Counted from the stretch's first letter, positions 8,749 through 15,800 are shown. The stretch: 64,000 bases of DNA from an uncultured Oscillospiraceae bacterium (GCA_950097245.1 CATNCS010000006.1:1-64000), one strand, 5' to 3'. The notes: generated by a model not told the origin, from the sequence alone. A program made the numbers and translations.

Positions 8749-9323
8749 CGGTCGCTCTCTCCTTTCATCAGGCTTCTCAGCTTTTTCAGCCCGCGGTGGT
8801 ATTTGGACAGGACTGTGGACAGCGGCTGCCCCAGCAGCCGGGCGATCTCCCGGTGCTTCAGGCCGGCGGCGTGGAGGAGGACAACCCGCCGCTCCTCCGC
8901 CCCCAGCCGGGCCAGGGCCTCCTGGAGGACCGCCCGGTCCTCAGGCTCAACATCCGGGGCATCGGCGGGGATGGCATTCCACGCCTCCTCATCCAGGGTA
9001 GTCTGCCGTCCGCCCTGACGCAGGCGGGTGAGGGCCAGGTTCCGGGTGATGGTGAGCAGCCAGGCCATGGGCGAGCCCTGGGGCCGGTAGCCCGGGGCGC
9101 ACTCCCACACCCGGACAAAGGCGTCCTGGGCCACATCCTGGGCCTCGTGCCCGTCGTGGAGCAGGGACAGCGCCAGCGCGTACACCGCCCCCCGGGTCAG
9201 ACTGTACAGCCGGGCGAAGGCCTCCCGGTCCCCCCGCCCCACCTGGAGCAGCAGCCCATCCAGCTCCCGGAGGCGGCGCTCCTTCTCCTCTTCCGTTGTC
9301 TGGATACTCAAAACAGACAGCAT
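8745..9323 (-). CDS. ECF-type RNA polymerase sigma factor
   Basis: A 192-residue sigma factor with region 2 (AFARLYSLTRGAVYALALSLLHDGHEAQDVAQDAFVRVW, about residues 35-73) and region 4 (RRVVLLHAAGLKHREIARLLGQPLSTVLSKYHRGLKKL, about 145-182), without regions 1 and 3. It is the first gene of a two-gene operon with its membrane anti-sigma factor. A consensus promoter lies upstream. A self-regulated promoter is common in this class but no second promoter was identified. Confidence 0.92.
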   Translation of the reverse strand: MLSVLSIQTTEEEKERRLRELDGLLLQVGRGDREAFARLYSLTRGAVYALALSLLHDGHEAQDVAQDAFVRVWECAPGYRPQGSPMAWLLTITRNLALTRLRQGGRQTTLDEEAWNAIPADAPDVEPEDRAVLQEALARLGAEERRVVLLHAAGLKHREIARLLGQPLSTVLSKYHRGLKKLRSLMKGESDR

Positions 9324-9400
9324 AGTCCATTTCTCCTGTCACATAAGGAACGTGCGAAGCAGGTTTTTTATTGCACGCTTAAAAAAATTTTTTCATCTCT

Positions 9401-9429
9401 ATTATATTGCCCATTTCCCGGGAAAGCAA
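9401..9429 (-). promoter_or_regulatory. Sigma-A promoter of the ECF sigma operon, with a palindrome in the spacer
   Basis: Minus strand: TTGCTT, 17 nt, TATAAT. The spacer contains the perfect 12-bp palindrome TTTCCCGGGAAA (9414-9425), a plausible operator. Confidence 0.65.
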
Positions 9430-9470
9430 GAAAAAATCCCGCCGCCCCAGAATATATCTGAGACAGCGGG
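9430..9470 (-). terminator. bioY terminator
   Basis: On the minus strand, a 14-bp stem (CCCGCTGTCTCAGA with TCTGGGGCGGCGGG, some G-U pairs), 5-nt loop, then ATTTTTTCTT. It begins 14 nt after the bioY stop. Confidence 0.85.
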
Positions 9471-9484
9471 CAGAGGGAATACGC

Positions 9485-10042
9485 TCAGCTCTCCGGATGG
9501 ATATTGACCTTCATCAGCCGGTTGCTCAGCTCAGGACCGGCAATCATAGCGATGACCATCTTAATCAGGTCGCCGGGAATGAAGGGGATTACACACCATT
9601 TCATCGCCACATCCAGGGGATTCCCGGACTGGATCATGTACCAGATTGTACCCAGGGTGTACAGCACAGCTGTGGCCGCAATCATACCAAGGAATTGGAA
9701 CACCCGGTTTTTGGGGAAGAAGCGGATGGCCAGTCCAGTGATGATTACCAGGGGAATATAGCCCGCAATGTAACCGCCGGTGGGCCCCAGGACCTTGCCG
9801 ATTCCGCCTGCAAAGCCGGTGAATACAGGCGCGCCCACCATGCCCAGCAGGATAAAGACCAGCGTGGCCACAGCGCCCCTCTGCCAGCCCAGAATATAGG
9901 GGGTTATGTAAAGCACCAGGGTGCACAGAGACAGAGAGATAGGGCCGATTGGGATGGCAAAGGGGCTGACCGCCGCGATCACCGCCGCCATCACGGCCGT
10001 CATAGCCAGGGGATAAACGCTGCTTTTTGTCTTGGTTTCCAT
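9485..10042 (-). CDS. bioY: Biotin transporter substrate-binding component BioY
   Basis: A 185-residue protein with six predicted membrane helices. BioY landmarks include IPIGPISLSLCTLVLYI near the N-terminus and GGYIAGYIPLVIITG in the middle. It is the biotin-binding S component of an ECF transporter and usually works with shared EcfAAT energizing proteins, which are not in this window. It is monocistronic, with a promoter/operator upstream and a terminator downstream. Confidence 0.94.
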   Translation of the reverse strand: METKTKSSVYPLAMTAVMAAVIAAVSPFAIPIGPISLSLCTLVLYITPYILGWQRGAVATLVFILLGMVGAPVFTGFAGGIGKVLGPTGGYIAGYIPLVIITGLAIRFFPKNRVFQFLGMIAATAVLYTLGTIWYMIQSGNPLDVAMKWCVIPFIPGDLIKMVIAMIAGPELSNRLMKVNIHPES

Positions 10043-10086
10043 CAGAAATTACCTCTTTTCTTTAATTGTAACCCGGATTTAAAAGC

Positions 10087-10138
10087 AGTATACAATACTC
10101 TCTTCGGTTTGTCAACCTTTTTTCTTTATGGTTTACTA
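10087..10138 (-). promoter_or_regulatory. bioY promoter with overlapping BirA-like operator
   Basis: Minus strand: TTGACA (10110-10115), 17 nt, TATACT (10087-10092). The -35 box lies in one half of an inverted repeat, TAGTAAACC-N12-GGTTGACAA (10109-10138), which resembles Firmicutes BirA operators. The N12 spacer is shorter than I would expect for BirA. Confidence 0.7.
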
Positions 10139-10238
10139 TTTATTTTTACCGCTTTTCAGAAAATCTTAATCTTTCCTTCAAGGCATTTTATACTTTCTGT
10201 TGTAATATGGTAACAGCAGCTGAAGGGAGGGACGTTCC

Positions 10239-10772
10239 ATGGCGGAGCGCACGATCTATATTTTACTGACCCGGTCCGGGACCTGGTTTTCCCGGCTGAT
10301 CCACCTCGCCACCCGGGACGATTTCACCCACGCCTCCATCGGCCTGGACGGCCCCGGCGGCCCCTTTTACAGCTTTGCCCGAAAGTACCGCTATCTGGCC
10401 CTCCCCGCCGGCCTGGTGGAGGAACAGGTCACGGTGTACCGCCGGGCGGTCCCCTGCTGCCTCTATGAGCTGAAGGTGAGCGAGGAGACCTACCTCCGTC
10501 TGCGGCAGAGGCTGCGCTCCATGTATGTCCAGCGGGAGGAGTACCACTACAGCGTGCTGGGTGTGCTGGCCTGCTGGTTCAACCTGTCCCTTCAGCGGCG
10601 GCACCACTACTTCTGCTCTCAGTTTGTGGCCGGACTGCTGGAGGACTGCGGCGCTGTAGAGCTGCCCAAGCCCCCCACCCTGCTGCGTCCCGCGGACTTC
10701 TGCGGCATGAAGGACCTCCGCCCTGTCCACCGGGGCGCGCTGGAGGGCATTTTGACCCAGGGGGCGGCCTGA
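10239..10772 (+). CDS. NlpC/P60-like (permuted papain-fold) protein
   Basis: A 177-residue soluble protein. It has FTHASIGLD near residue 28 (histidine) and HHYFCSQFVAGLLEDCG near 128 (cysteine). Histidine before cysteine is the order seen in the permuted YiiX/YaeF branch of NlpC/P60 hydrolases, which act on amide or ester bonds. There is no signal peptide, so it probably works inside the cell. The ATG follows GGGAGG. The gene is monocistronic and its substrate is unknown. Confidence 0.7.
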   Translation: MAERTIYILLTRSGTWFSRLIHLATRDDFTHASIGLDGPGGPFYSFARKYRYLALPAGLVEEQVTVYRRAVPCCLYELKVSEETYLRLRQRLRSMYVQREEYHYSVLGVLACWFNLSLQRRHHYFCSQFVAGLLEDCGAVELPKPPTLLRPADFCGMKDLRPVHRGALEGILTQGAA

Positions 10773-10803
10773 AAATTTTTTCTTCAAATTTCGCAATTAG
10801 GGG

Positions 10804-10832
10804 TTGACTTTTTCTTCTGACAACGTTATAAT
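10804..10832 (+). promoter_or_regulatory. Promoter of tRNA-Gly
   Basis: TTGACT, 17 nt, TATAAT, ending 13 nt before the mature tRNA 5' end. Confidence 0.88.
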
Positions 10833-10845
10833 GTCCACTGTTGTT

Positions 10846-10921
10846 GCGAGTGTAGCTCATCTGGTAGAGCGCCACCTTGCCAAGGTGGAGGTAGCGAGTT
10901 CGAGCCTCGTCACTCGCTCCA
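10846..10921 (+). tRNA. tRNA-Gly (GCC)
   Basis: Cloverleaf with acceptor GCGAGTG/CACTCGC, anticodon stem CCACC/GGTGG around TTGCCAA (anticodon GCC), T-loop TTCGAGC, discriminator T and encoded CCA. Confidence 0.96.
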
Positions 10922-10925
10922 TCGT

Positions 10926-10959
10926 CGGAGCAAAGTCCGCTTTGCTCCGGCATTTTTTT
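10926..10959 (+). terminator. tRNA-Gly terminator
   Basis: Perfect 10-bp stem CGGAGCAAAG/CTTTGCTCCG with loop TCCG, followed by GCATTTTTTT. Confidence 0.9.
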
Positions 10960-11039
10960 GCAAAAATGCCATCCGCTCCGCTTCCTTGCTCCTCCTCTCC
11001 AAACCGGACCCGCTGCGCCGGGCTCCGGTCAGGTCAAAC

Positions 11040-11070
11040 AAGGACCCCCGCCCATCGGGCGGGGGTCCTT
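11040..11070 (-). terminator. spoIVA terminator
   Basis: 14-bp perfect stem AAGGACCCCCGCCC/GGGCGGGGGTCCTT with a 3-nt loop, 3 nt past the spoIVA stop; the minus-strand tail is TTGTTTGA. Confidence 0.8.
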
Positions 11071-11073
11071 CAT

Positions 11074-12552
11074 TTACAGGATGATGCAGATCAGGCCGCC
11101 GGAGCCCTCGTTGATGATCCGCTGGAGGGTCTCCCGCAGCTTGGTGCGGGCGTCCTCGGGCATGCGGTTGATCTTGGCGTTCAGGTCCTCGTTCACCAGC
11201 TCGTGGAGGGACTTTCCAAAGATATTGGCCTCCCAGATACGGCTGGAGTCCCCCTCGTACTCCTGAAGCAGGTAGTGGATCATGTCCTCGCTCTGCTTCT
11301 CGCCCCCCACGATGGGGGAGACCTCTGTCTCGATGTCGGCGCGGATCATATGGATGGAGGGGGCGCTGGCCTTCAGCCGGACGCCGTACCGCCCCCCCTG
11401 CTTCATGATCTCGGGCTCCTCCAGCACCAGGGAGTCGATGGGGGGCACCACGATGCCGTAGCCCGTCTCCTCCACCTGCTGGAGGGCGTCGGCCACCTTG
11501 TCATAGGCCTTTTTCACCCCGGCCAGCTGGGTGAGCAGGGCCATCAGGTCGCCGTCGTCGCCAATCTCAAAGCCCGACTGCTGAGACAGGGTGTTGTAGA
11601 ACAGCCCCCGGGGCAGCTCCAGGCAGGCGGCGGACACTCCGGTGCCCAGGTCAATGTTGGAGATGCGGGCGTCGCTGACCACCTCGCAGTCCCGGAAGGA
11701 GTTCACCGCGCTGTCCACGTCCCGCACCCGGCGGAGCTGGGCGGTGCCCTCCCGGATGGCCCCGTACAGGGCGGACTTGATGGGGTGCTCCTGGGGCAGG
11801 GCGTCCACCCAGGGGGGGAGGAACAGGTCCAGCTCCTTGACGGGGAACTCGTAGAGGACGCTCTTTAAAATGGCGTTGATCTCCTCCTGGTCCAGCTCCA
11901 GGCAGTTGGCGGCCACGCAGGTGACGTCGTACCGCTGGGCGATGTCGGAGCGGATGGCCCTGGCCCGCTCCGAGGCGGGGTTGGCGGAGTTGAGCAGCAC
12001 CACAAAGGGTTTTCCCAATTCCTTCAGCTCGGAGATGACCCGCTCCTCCGCCTCCAGGTAGTCCTCCCGGGGGATATCGGTGATGGTGCCGTCGGTGGTA
12101 ACCACCACACCGATGGTGGAGTGCTCGGAGATCACCTTCCGGGTGCCGATCTCCGCCGCCTCCGCCATGGGAATCTCGTGCTCGAACCAGGGGGTGGTCA
12201 CCATCCGCTCGGTCTCCCCCTCCAGCTGGCCCACCGCGCCGGGCACCAGATAGCCCACGCAGTCGATCATCCGCATCTGGAAGGCGGCGCCCCCGTCCAC
12301 CTGGACCGCCACCGCCTCCTCGGGGACAAACTTGGGCTCCGCCGTCATGATGGTCCGGCCGGAGCCGCTCTGGGGCAGCTCGTCCCGGGCCCGCTCCCGG
12401 CGGTAGACATTCTCGATGTTGGGGATCACCAGCGTCTCCATAAACCGCTTGATAAAGGTGGATTTTCCTGTCCGGACCGGCCCTACCACGCCGATGTAGA
12501 TATCGCCCTCGGTACGGAGCGCAATATCCTCATAGATTTTGCGATCTTCCAC
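11074..12552 (-). CDS. spoIVA: Stage IV sporulation protein A (spore coat basement ATPase)
   Basis: A 492-residue protein that matches SpoIVA from end to end. Walker A is GPVRTGKS (24-31), and the C-terminus is GGLICIIL as in other SpoIVA proteins. In studied species it uses ATP to polymerise on the outer forespore membrane and forms the platform for the coat. Translation starts at GTG, seven bases after GGAGG. A sigma-E-type promoter lies about 40 bp upstream, fitting mother-cell expression. A SipL-like gene and a spoVM-like gene lie 1.5-3.2 kb away on the same strand; these encode its expected partners. Confidence 0.97.
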   Translation of the reverse strand: MEDRKIYEDIALRTEGDIYIGVVGPVRTGKSTFIKRFMETLVIPNIENVYRRERARDELPQSGSGRTIMTAEPKFVPEEAVAVQVDGGAAFQMRMIDCVGYLVPGAVGQLEGETERMVTTPWFEHEIPMAEAAEIGTRKVISEHSTIGVVVTTDGTITDIPREDYLEAEERVISELKELGKPFVVLLNSANPASERARAIRSDIAQRYDVTCVAANCLELDQEEINAILKSVLYEFPVKELDLFLPPWVDALPQEHPIKSALYGAIREGTAQLRRVRDVDSAVNSFRDCEVVSDARISNIDLGTGVSAACLELPRGLFYNTLSQQSGFEIGDDGDLMALLTQLAGVKKAYDKVADALQQVEETGYGIVVPPIDSLVLEEPEIMKQGGRYGVRLKASAPSIHMIRADIETEVSPIVGGEKQSEDMIHYLLQEYEGDSSRIWEANIFGKSLHELVNEDLNAKINRMPEDARTKLRETLQRIINEGSGGLICIIL

Positions 12553-12596
12553 TGCAATTCCTCCTTCGGCTGTGTGAGCCGGTATTTGTTCCTTAC

Positions 12597-12625
12597 AGTG
12601 TATGAGACAGGCTGGGGATTATGAC
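12597..12625 (-). promoter_or_regulatory. Probable sigma-E promoter of spoIVA
   Basis: Minus strand: GTCATAA (12619-12625) and CATACACT (12597-12604), with 15 nt between ATA and the -10 box. This fits the mother-cell sigma-E consensus (ATA, then CATACAnT) closely. Expected leader is about 38 nt. Confidence 0.7.
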
Positions 12626-12638
12626 AGAAATACTGGAA

Positions 12639-12665
12639 GAGGCAGGCCTGAACCGGCCTGCCCCT
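12639..12665 (-). terminator. Terminator of the 67-aa gene (shared motif copy 1)
   Basis: Hairpin GAGGCAGGCC-TGAACC-GGCCTGCCCCTG, 5 nt past the stop of the gene at 12671. It is a variant of the hairpins at 13235 and 14004. The T tract is poor. Confidence 0.5.
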
Positions 12666-12670
12666 GTTTG

Positions 12671-12874
12671 CTACACCGCCTCCAGACAGACAGTGAGCTG
12701 TTTTTGAAATTCTTTCTCCGCTTCGGCAAGATAACGCCAAACAGCGTGGAACGCGCCTGTGTACTCGCTTCCCGCGTCCTCCAGGCCCAGAACCATGATT
12801 CGGACCGCCGCTACACCGTCGGAGATACGCTGGGCGGAAATTTCCAACTCCAAAAGATTTTTCTGAATATCCAT
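12671..12874 (-). CDS. Small hypothetical protein, 67 aa
   Basis: Sixty-seven residues, largely helical and acidic, starting MDIQKNLLELEISAQ and with a central VWRYLAEAEKEFQK helix. No signal peptide or membrane segment is seen. An AAGGAG site stands seven to eight bases before the ATG. I do not recognise the family. It lies 112 bp downstream of the 57-aa gene and may be read with it from the promoter at 13.2 kb. Function unknown. Confidence 0.55.
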   Translation of the reverse strand: MDIQKNLLELEISAQRISDGVAAVRIMVLGLEDAGSEYTGAFHAVWRYLAEAEKEFQKQLTVCLEAV

Positions 12875-12986
12875 CGTTCTACTCCTTGATTTTCACCAGG
12901 GGTTGTGGCATAATCAGATTTGCCGCTCCTCCTTGGTGTGGTAATAGGGTGTTGGTGGGACTTGTTGGGTCGCCAGCACTCTATTT

Positions 12987-13160
12987 TTATTGGCTGAGCT
13001 CTTCGTCTATTTTCTCGTTGAGCCATTGGGTCTTTGTTTTGTTCTGCTCTTTTAATTTTTCTGTCAGCGCATTTAACTTTTCTCGCGACATCGGGACACT
13101 GAACTGCCCAATGGTTTCACGCCGCTTCCGAAAATACTCAGCCCGACTCTTATCAGGCAA
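12987..13160 (-). CDS. Small charged protein, 57 aa, TTG start (possible CopG/Arc-like regulator)
   Basis: Fifty-seven codons from TTG, six bases after a perfect AGGAGGTG. The product begins MPDKSRAEYFRKRRE and contains a strand-like QFSVPMSREK followed by two helices (LNALTEKLKEQN, TKTQWLNEKIDEELS). A short strand followed by two helices is what ribbon-helix-helix DNA-binding proteins look like, so it may be a regulator or an orphan antitoxin. Support is the strong promoter with an inverted repeat over it, and the ribosome site. No toxin gene is attached. The 67-aa gene follows. Confidence 0.7.
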   Translation of the reverse strand: MPDKSRAEYFRKRRETIGQFSVPMSREKLNALTEKLKEQNKTKTQWLNEKIDEELSQ

Positions 13161-13173
13161 TATCTCACCTCCT

Positions 13174-13211
13174 TTGCTAGCTATTATACAGCTGTGCTAG
13201 CAACATGTCAA
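13174..13211 (-). promoter_or_regulatory. Consensus promoter bracketed by a perfect inverted repeat
   Basis: Minus strand: TTGACA (13206-13211), 17 nt, TATAAT (13183-13188). An 8-bp inverted repeat, TTGCTAGC/GCTAGCAA (13174-13181 and 13196-13203), flanks the -10 box. The layout suggests autorepression by the encoded 57-aa protein (inference). Confidence 0.8.
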
Positions 13212-13234
13212 GCTATATTTAAGAAATAAAATCA

Positions 13235-13264
13235 AGAGGCAGGCCCAAACGGGTCTGCCCCTCT
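13235..13264 (-). terminator. hepT terminator (shared motif copy 2)
   Basis: Hairpin AGAGGCAGGCCC-AAAC-GGGTCTGCCCCTCT directly after the hepT stop, near-identical to the hairpin at 14004; the minus-strand tail is TGATTTTATTTC. Confidence 0.7.
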
Positions 13265-13265
13265 G

Positions 13266-13658
13266 TTAGGATTGCTCCTGATAGAAATCTGCCAGCCGGT
13301 CAAACGGTTGGCGGTATCGGTCCCGAATGGCCGTCAGGATTCGGGCAGCCTGGGCGTCATCGTAGATGTGAGAGGTCACATTCCGAGAAGCCAGCATGTC
13401 AAGCCATACCTCCTCATCGGAGATCAGACCGGCGGCGTAGGCCTTTTTGAGGACCTGTTTGGGAAACTGCATCTTTTCCGCTCCCTGGTCCTCCATATAC
13501 TCCTTCAGGGATTTCCAGGCCAGCTCGAAGGTAAACTCAAACCGCTGGATCACGCCGTCCCGCACCACAGTGGACCCGGGCAAGGCGGCGTACTCCTCCA
13601 GCGCCTCCCCCAGCCGGGCGGCGGCCTTGCAGAAATTTTCACACTTCATCAGCAGCAT
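13266..13658 (-). CDS. hepT: HepT-type toxin (HEPN / nucleotidyltransferase substrate-binding family)
   Basis: A 130-residue all-helical protein of the HI0074/HepT family (FEFTFELAWKSLKEYMEDQG in the middle). It contains RNVTSHIY near residue 92, which is the RX4HXY motif of HepT RNase toxins; the tyrosine is the residue that MntA adenylylates in studied pairs. Its start overlaps the end of the nucleotidyltransferase gene by 20 bases. Together they form an MntA/HepT toxin-antitoxin unit. A terminator follows at once. Confidence 0.85.
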   Translation of the reverse strand: MLLMKCENFCKAAARLGEALEEYAALPGSTVVRDGVIQRFEFTFELAWKSLKEYMEDQGAEKMQFPKQVLKKAYAAGLISDEEVWLDMLASRNVTSHIYDDAQAARILTAIRDRYRQPFDRLADFYQEQS

Positions 13659-13941
13659 ACAACATCACCCCTTCCTCCTTAATCCGTTCCAGCAGGGCCG
13701 GGTCCGTATCCGCGTCCACACAGACCAGATCAAATTCCAGCAGGGTAGGCAGGTCCTCCAAAGCCAGACGCAGACGGCCGGCGGCCAGCCCCTCCAGCCC
13801 CCATACCGCCAAGTCCACATCGCTGCGCTCCCGATTGTCTCCCCGGGCCCTGGAACCGAACAGCTTCAACTGAGAGACTCCGCATTGAGCCGCCAGCTCC
13901 CGGAGCTGCTCCCGCAGAGCATCTGCGATACAGGCCTTCAT
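13639..13941 (-). CDS. mntA: MntA-type minimal nucleotidyltransferase antitoxin
   Basis: A 100-residue nucleotidyltransferase. The catalytic motif is GSRARGDNRERSDVD (about residues 29-43), an exact GSX10DXD pattern. A third acidic residue is likely in LEFDLVCVD near 70. In known systems MntA transfers AMP groups to HepT and thereby silences the toxin. GGAGGGAGCGGG precedes the ATG. The antitoxin gene comes first and overlaps hepT. Confidence 0.87.
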   Translation of the reverse strand: MKACIADALREQLRELAAQCGVSQLKLFGSRARGDNRERSDVDLAVWGLEGLAAGRLRLALEDLPTLLEFDLVCVDADTDPALLERIKEEGVMLYAADEV

Positions 13942-14003
13942 CCCGCTCCCTCCTTTGTTTCATTCTACCACGATTGTACCCAAAACTCAACCAAAACATG
14001 AAA

Positions 14004-14031
14004 GGAGGCAGGCCCAAACGGGTCTGCCTCA
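14004..14031 (-). terminator. Terminator of the SipL-like gene (shared motif copy 3)
   Basis: Hairpin GAGGCAGGCCC-AAAC-GGGTCTGCCTC, 5 nt past the stop at 14036; the minus-strand tail is CTTTCATGTTTT. Same core as the hairpin at 13235. Confidence 0.7.
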
Positions 14032-14035
14032 CGTT

Positions 14036-15553
14036 TTATCGGGTGCTGGGGATGAGGAGCATCCGGCCCATGGGCAGGGCGTCCTCCTCCAGCTCGTTGG
14101 CCTGGAGGATCTGCTCCATGGTGGTGCCGTGGGCCTTGGCGATGTCCCACAGCTCCTCGCCGGGGGACGGCATCCGCAGGACGACGGAGGGCCGCTGGCC
14201 CTCCCCCGCGCCCCGGGCCTCTCCCATCCGGGCGCCGGTCACCGCCGGGAGGTTGGTGGTCTCGGTGGTCAGGCAGTGGAACTCCACGGTAAAGCGCACC
14301 TCCACTCCGCCGGCGGCGGGGGCGGCGAAGACCTCCCCGGGACAGGCGCAGAAGCAGGAGCACTTTGCCCCCTCGGGGCACTCCAGCCGGCAGGTCACCG
14401 GGATAGACCGGCGGATACACTGGACCAGCTCGTTCTCGTCCAGATAGAGCACGGTGATCCAGGCCTCGGCGGTGAGGACCAGCTCCTTCCCCTCCCGGCT
14501 CTGGCGCACCTGGCCCAGGGCCAGCCGTGCGTCCACCACAGAGCGCACCATCTCCCCCGTCTCCAGCAGCTCCCGGACGGCCTGGGGCCGCACCGACTGC
14601 TCTGTCAGGCTGCAAAGGGGCTGGTTCTCCCGCTCCACCTCCATCAGGTTCGCGGTGCTGTACAGGTCCTGGAGGAGGGTCACCGGCCGGCGGCTGTACA
14701 CCCGGGCCTGGGCCAGCAGCTCCAGGGTGACATCCAGCTCCCGGCCGTCGCCGGGCATCTGGTCACACTGGACGGAGGCCACCTCCACCTCAACCTGGCA
14801 GTCCCCCTCCTCCCCGGCGCCCGCCGCCTCGATGATCTGGGAGAAGGGCATGGACTCATGGCTGGCGGAAATCGTCCCCCCCGCCTCCTGGAGGAGGAGG
14901 TAGAGCTCCACCATCCCCTTGAAAATCAGCTTGGAGCCGATGAGCTTGCTCTCGGTACACACCGGCTGAGCCCGGACGGCCAGCAGCACGGGGGACTCCC
15001 CCGTCCCCTGGAGCCGCACCTGGTCGGAGAAGGTGAAGGGCTTCTCCTGGACGGCGCACAGCTGGTAGTGCTCCCCCTGGAACTGCCGCTGGCACAGCCC
15101 CTCCTCGTCGGGGCCGGTCACGCCGCTGCAGATGGGCCGCTCCACCGGCTGGCAGGCGGTGACATCCACCGCCAGGTCCACCCGCAGCAGCACCTTCCGG
15201 GGGTTGAGGGCCCGGGCCTCGGCGCAGCGCAGCCGGGGGCTGGCCAGCACCGTCCCCCGCTCGGTGAGGCCGGGGGCCTCCGCCTGGCAGGTGAAGGGCA
15301 GGCCCGCCTCCATCCGCCGCAGGCCGCCGCCCCCCTCCGGCTGATACAGGATGGCCACCCGCACCATGCCGGTGACCTGGGCCACCCCCTCCCGGGCCTG
15401 CTTGCCGCTGAGGGTGGCCTGGCCGCACACATCCACAATCCGCAGAATATCCGGGCAGGCGTCAGGGACAATGCTCTCCAGCGTCTCCTCCTGGCACAGG
15501 GTGACCTCCGCCACCGTTTCATAATTGATAATGGTATCCCGTTCAAATTCCAT
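14036..15553 (-). CDS. sipL: SipL-like protein: SPOCS (DUF3794) domains plus C-terminal LysM
   Basis: A 505-residue protein. It opens with the DUF3794/SPOCS signature (VTLCQEETLESIVPDACPDILRIVDV, residues 17-42), has further SPOCS-like beta-rich units through residue ~450, and ends in a LysM domain (SPGEELWDIAKAHGTTMEQILQANEL, ~455-490). SPOCS plus a terminal LysM is the plan of Clostridioides SipL, which binds SpoIVA and is needed for coat attachment. spoIVA lies 1.5 kb downstream and a spoVM-like gene directly upstream. A sigma-E-type promoter precedes it. SipL identity is by architecture and context. Confidence 0.85.
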   Translation of the reverse strand: MEFERDTIINYETVAEVTLCQEETLESIVPDACPDILRIVDVCGQATLSGKQAREGVAQVTGMVRVAILYQPEGGGGLRRMEAGLPFTCQAEAPGLTERGTVLASPRLRCAEARALNPRKVLLRVDLAVDVTACQPVERPICSGVTGPDEEGLCQRQFQGEHYQLCAVQEKPFTFSDQVRLQGTGESPVLLAVRAQPVCTESKLIGSKLIFKGMVELYLLLQEAGGTISASHESMPFSQIIEAAGAGEEGDCQVEVEVASVQCDQMPGDGRELDVTLELLAQARVYSRRPVTLLQDLYSTANLMEVERENQPLCSLTEQSVRPQAVRELLETGEMVRSVVDARLALGQVRQSREGKELVLTAEAWITVLYLDENELVQCIRRSIPVTCRLECPEGAKCSCFCACPGEVFAAPAAGGVEVRFTVEFHCLTTETTNLPAVTGARMGEARGAGEGQRPSVVLRMPSPGEELWDIAKAHGTTMEQILQANELEEDALPMGRMLLIPSTR

Positions 15554-15571
15554 ATTGTCCGCTCCCTTTTC

Positions 15572-15623
15572 ATAGTGTCAGCCTGGCTTTGTTGACACTA
15601 TATGCCTGGGAGATCCTATGTAT
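15572..15623 (-). promoter_or_regulatory. Probable sigma-E promoter of the sipL-like gene, with an inverted repeat
   Basis: Minus strand: ATA (15621-15623), 16 nt, CATATAGT (15597-15604), close to the sigma-E consensus. An inverted repeat, ATAGTGTCA-N12-TGACACTAT (15572-15580 and 15593-15601), overlaps the -10 box and the expected start, so it may be an operator. Confidence 0.6.
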
Positions 15624-15644
15624 GCCCCCCGCCGCAGTTTTTCC

Positions 15645-15689
15645 GTTCCCGCCCGCAGGGCGGGAACAAATAACCGCTTTTGGTTATTT
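15645..15689 (-). terminator. Double hairpin at the end of the spoVM-like gene
   Basis: Two adjacent perfect hairpins: AAATAACC/GGTTATTT (15668-15689, includes the spoVM stop) and GTTCCCGCCC-TGC-GGGCGGGAAC (15645-15667). There is no T tract on the minus strand, so termination may be weak and read-through into sipL is possible. Confidence 0.5.
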
Positions 15690-15755
15690 GACCTTGAATA
15701 TCCTGCGCAGCAGCCCCCGCAGGCACCGGGGGGAACGTACCACCACGATACCCAT
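15684..15755 (-). CDS. spoVM: SpoVM-like micropeptide, 23 aa
   Basis: A 23-codon gene: ATG, then MGIVVVRSPR at the start and LRRIFKVK at the end, stop TAA. The plan (short hydrophobic start, S-P-[KR] turn, then an amphipathic basic helix G-L-L-R-R-I-F) is that of SpoVM, the peptide that recognises the curved outer forespore membrane and anchors SpoIVA. An exceptionally strong ribosome site, GGGAGGGGAGG, stands seven bases before the ATG. It sits just upstream of the SipL-like gene and 3.1 kb from spoIVA. Identification rests on pattern and context, not alignment. Confidence 0.8.
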   Translation of the reverse strand: MGIVVVRSPRCLRGLLRRIFKVK

Positions 15756-15800
15756 GAAAACGCCTCCCCTCCCTGTTGGATTTGCCGTTGACGGCTGTAC

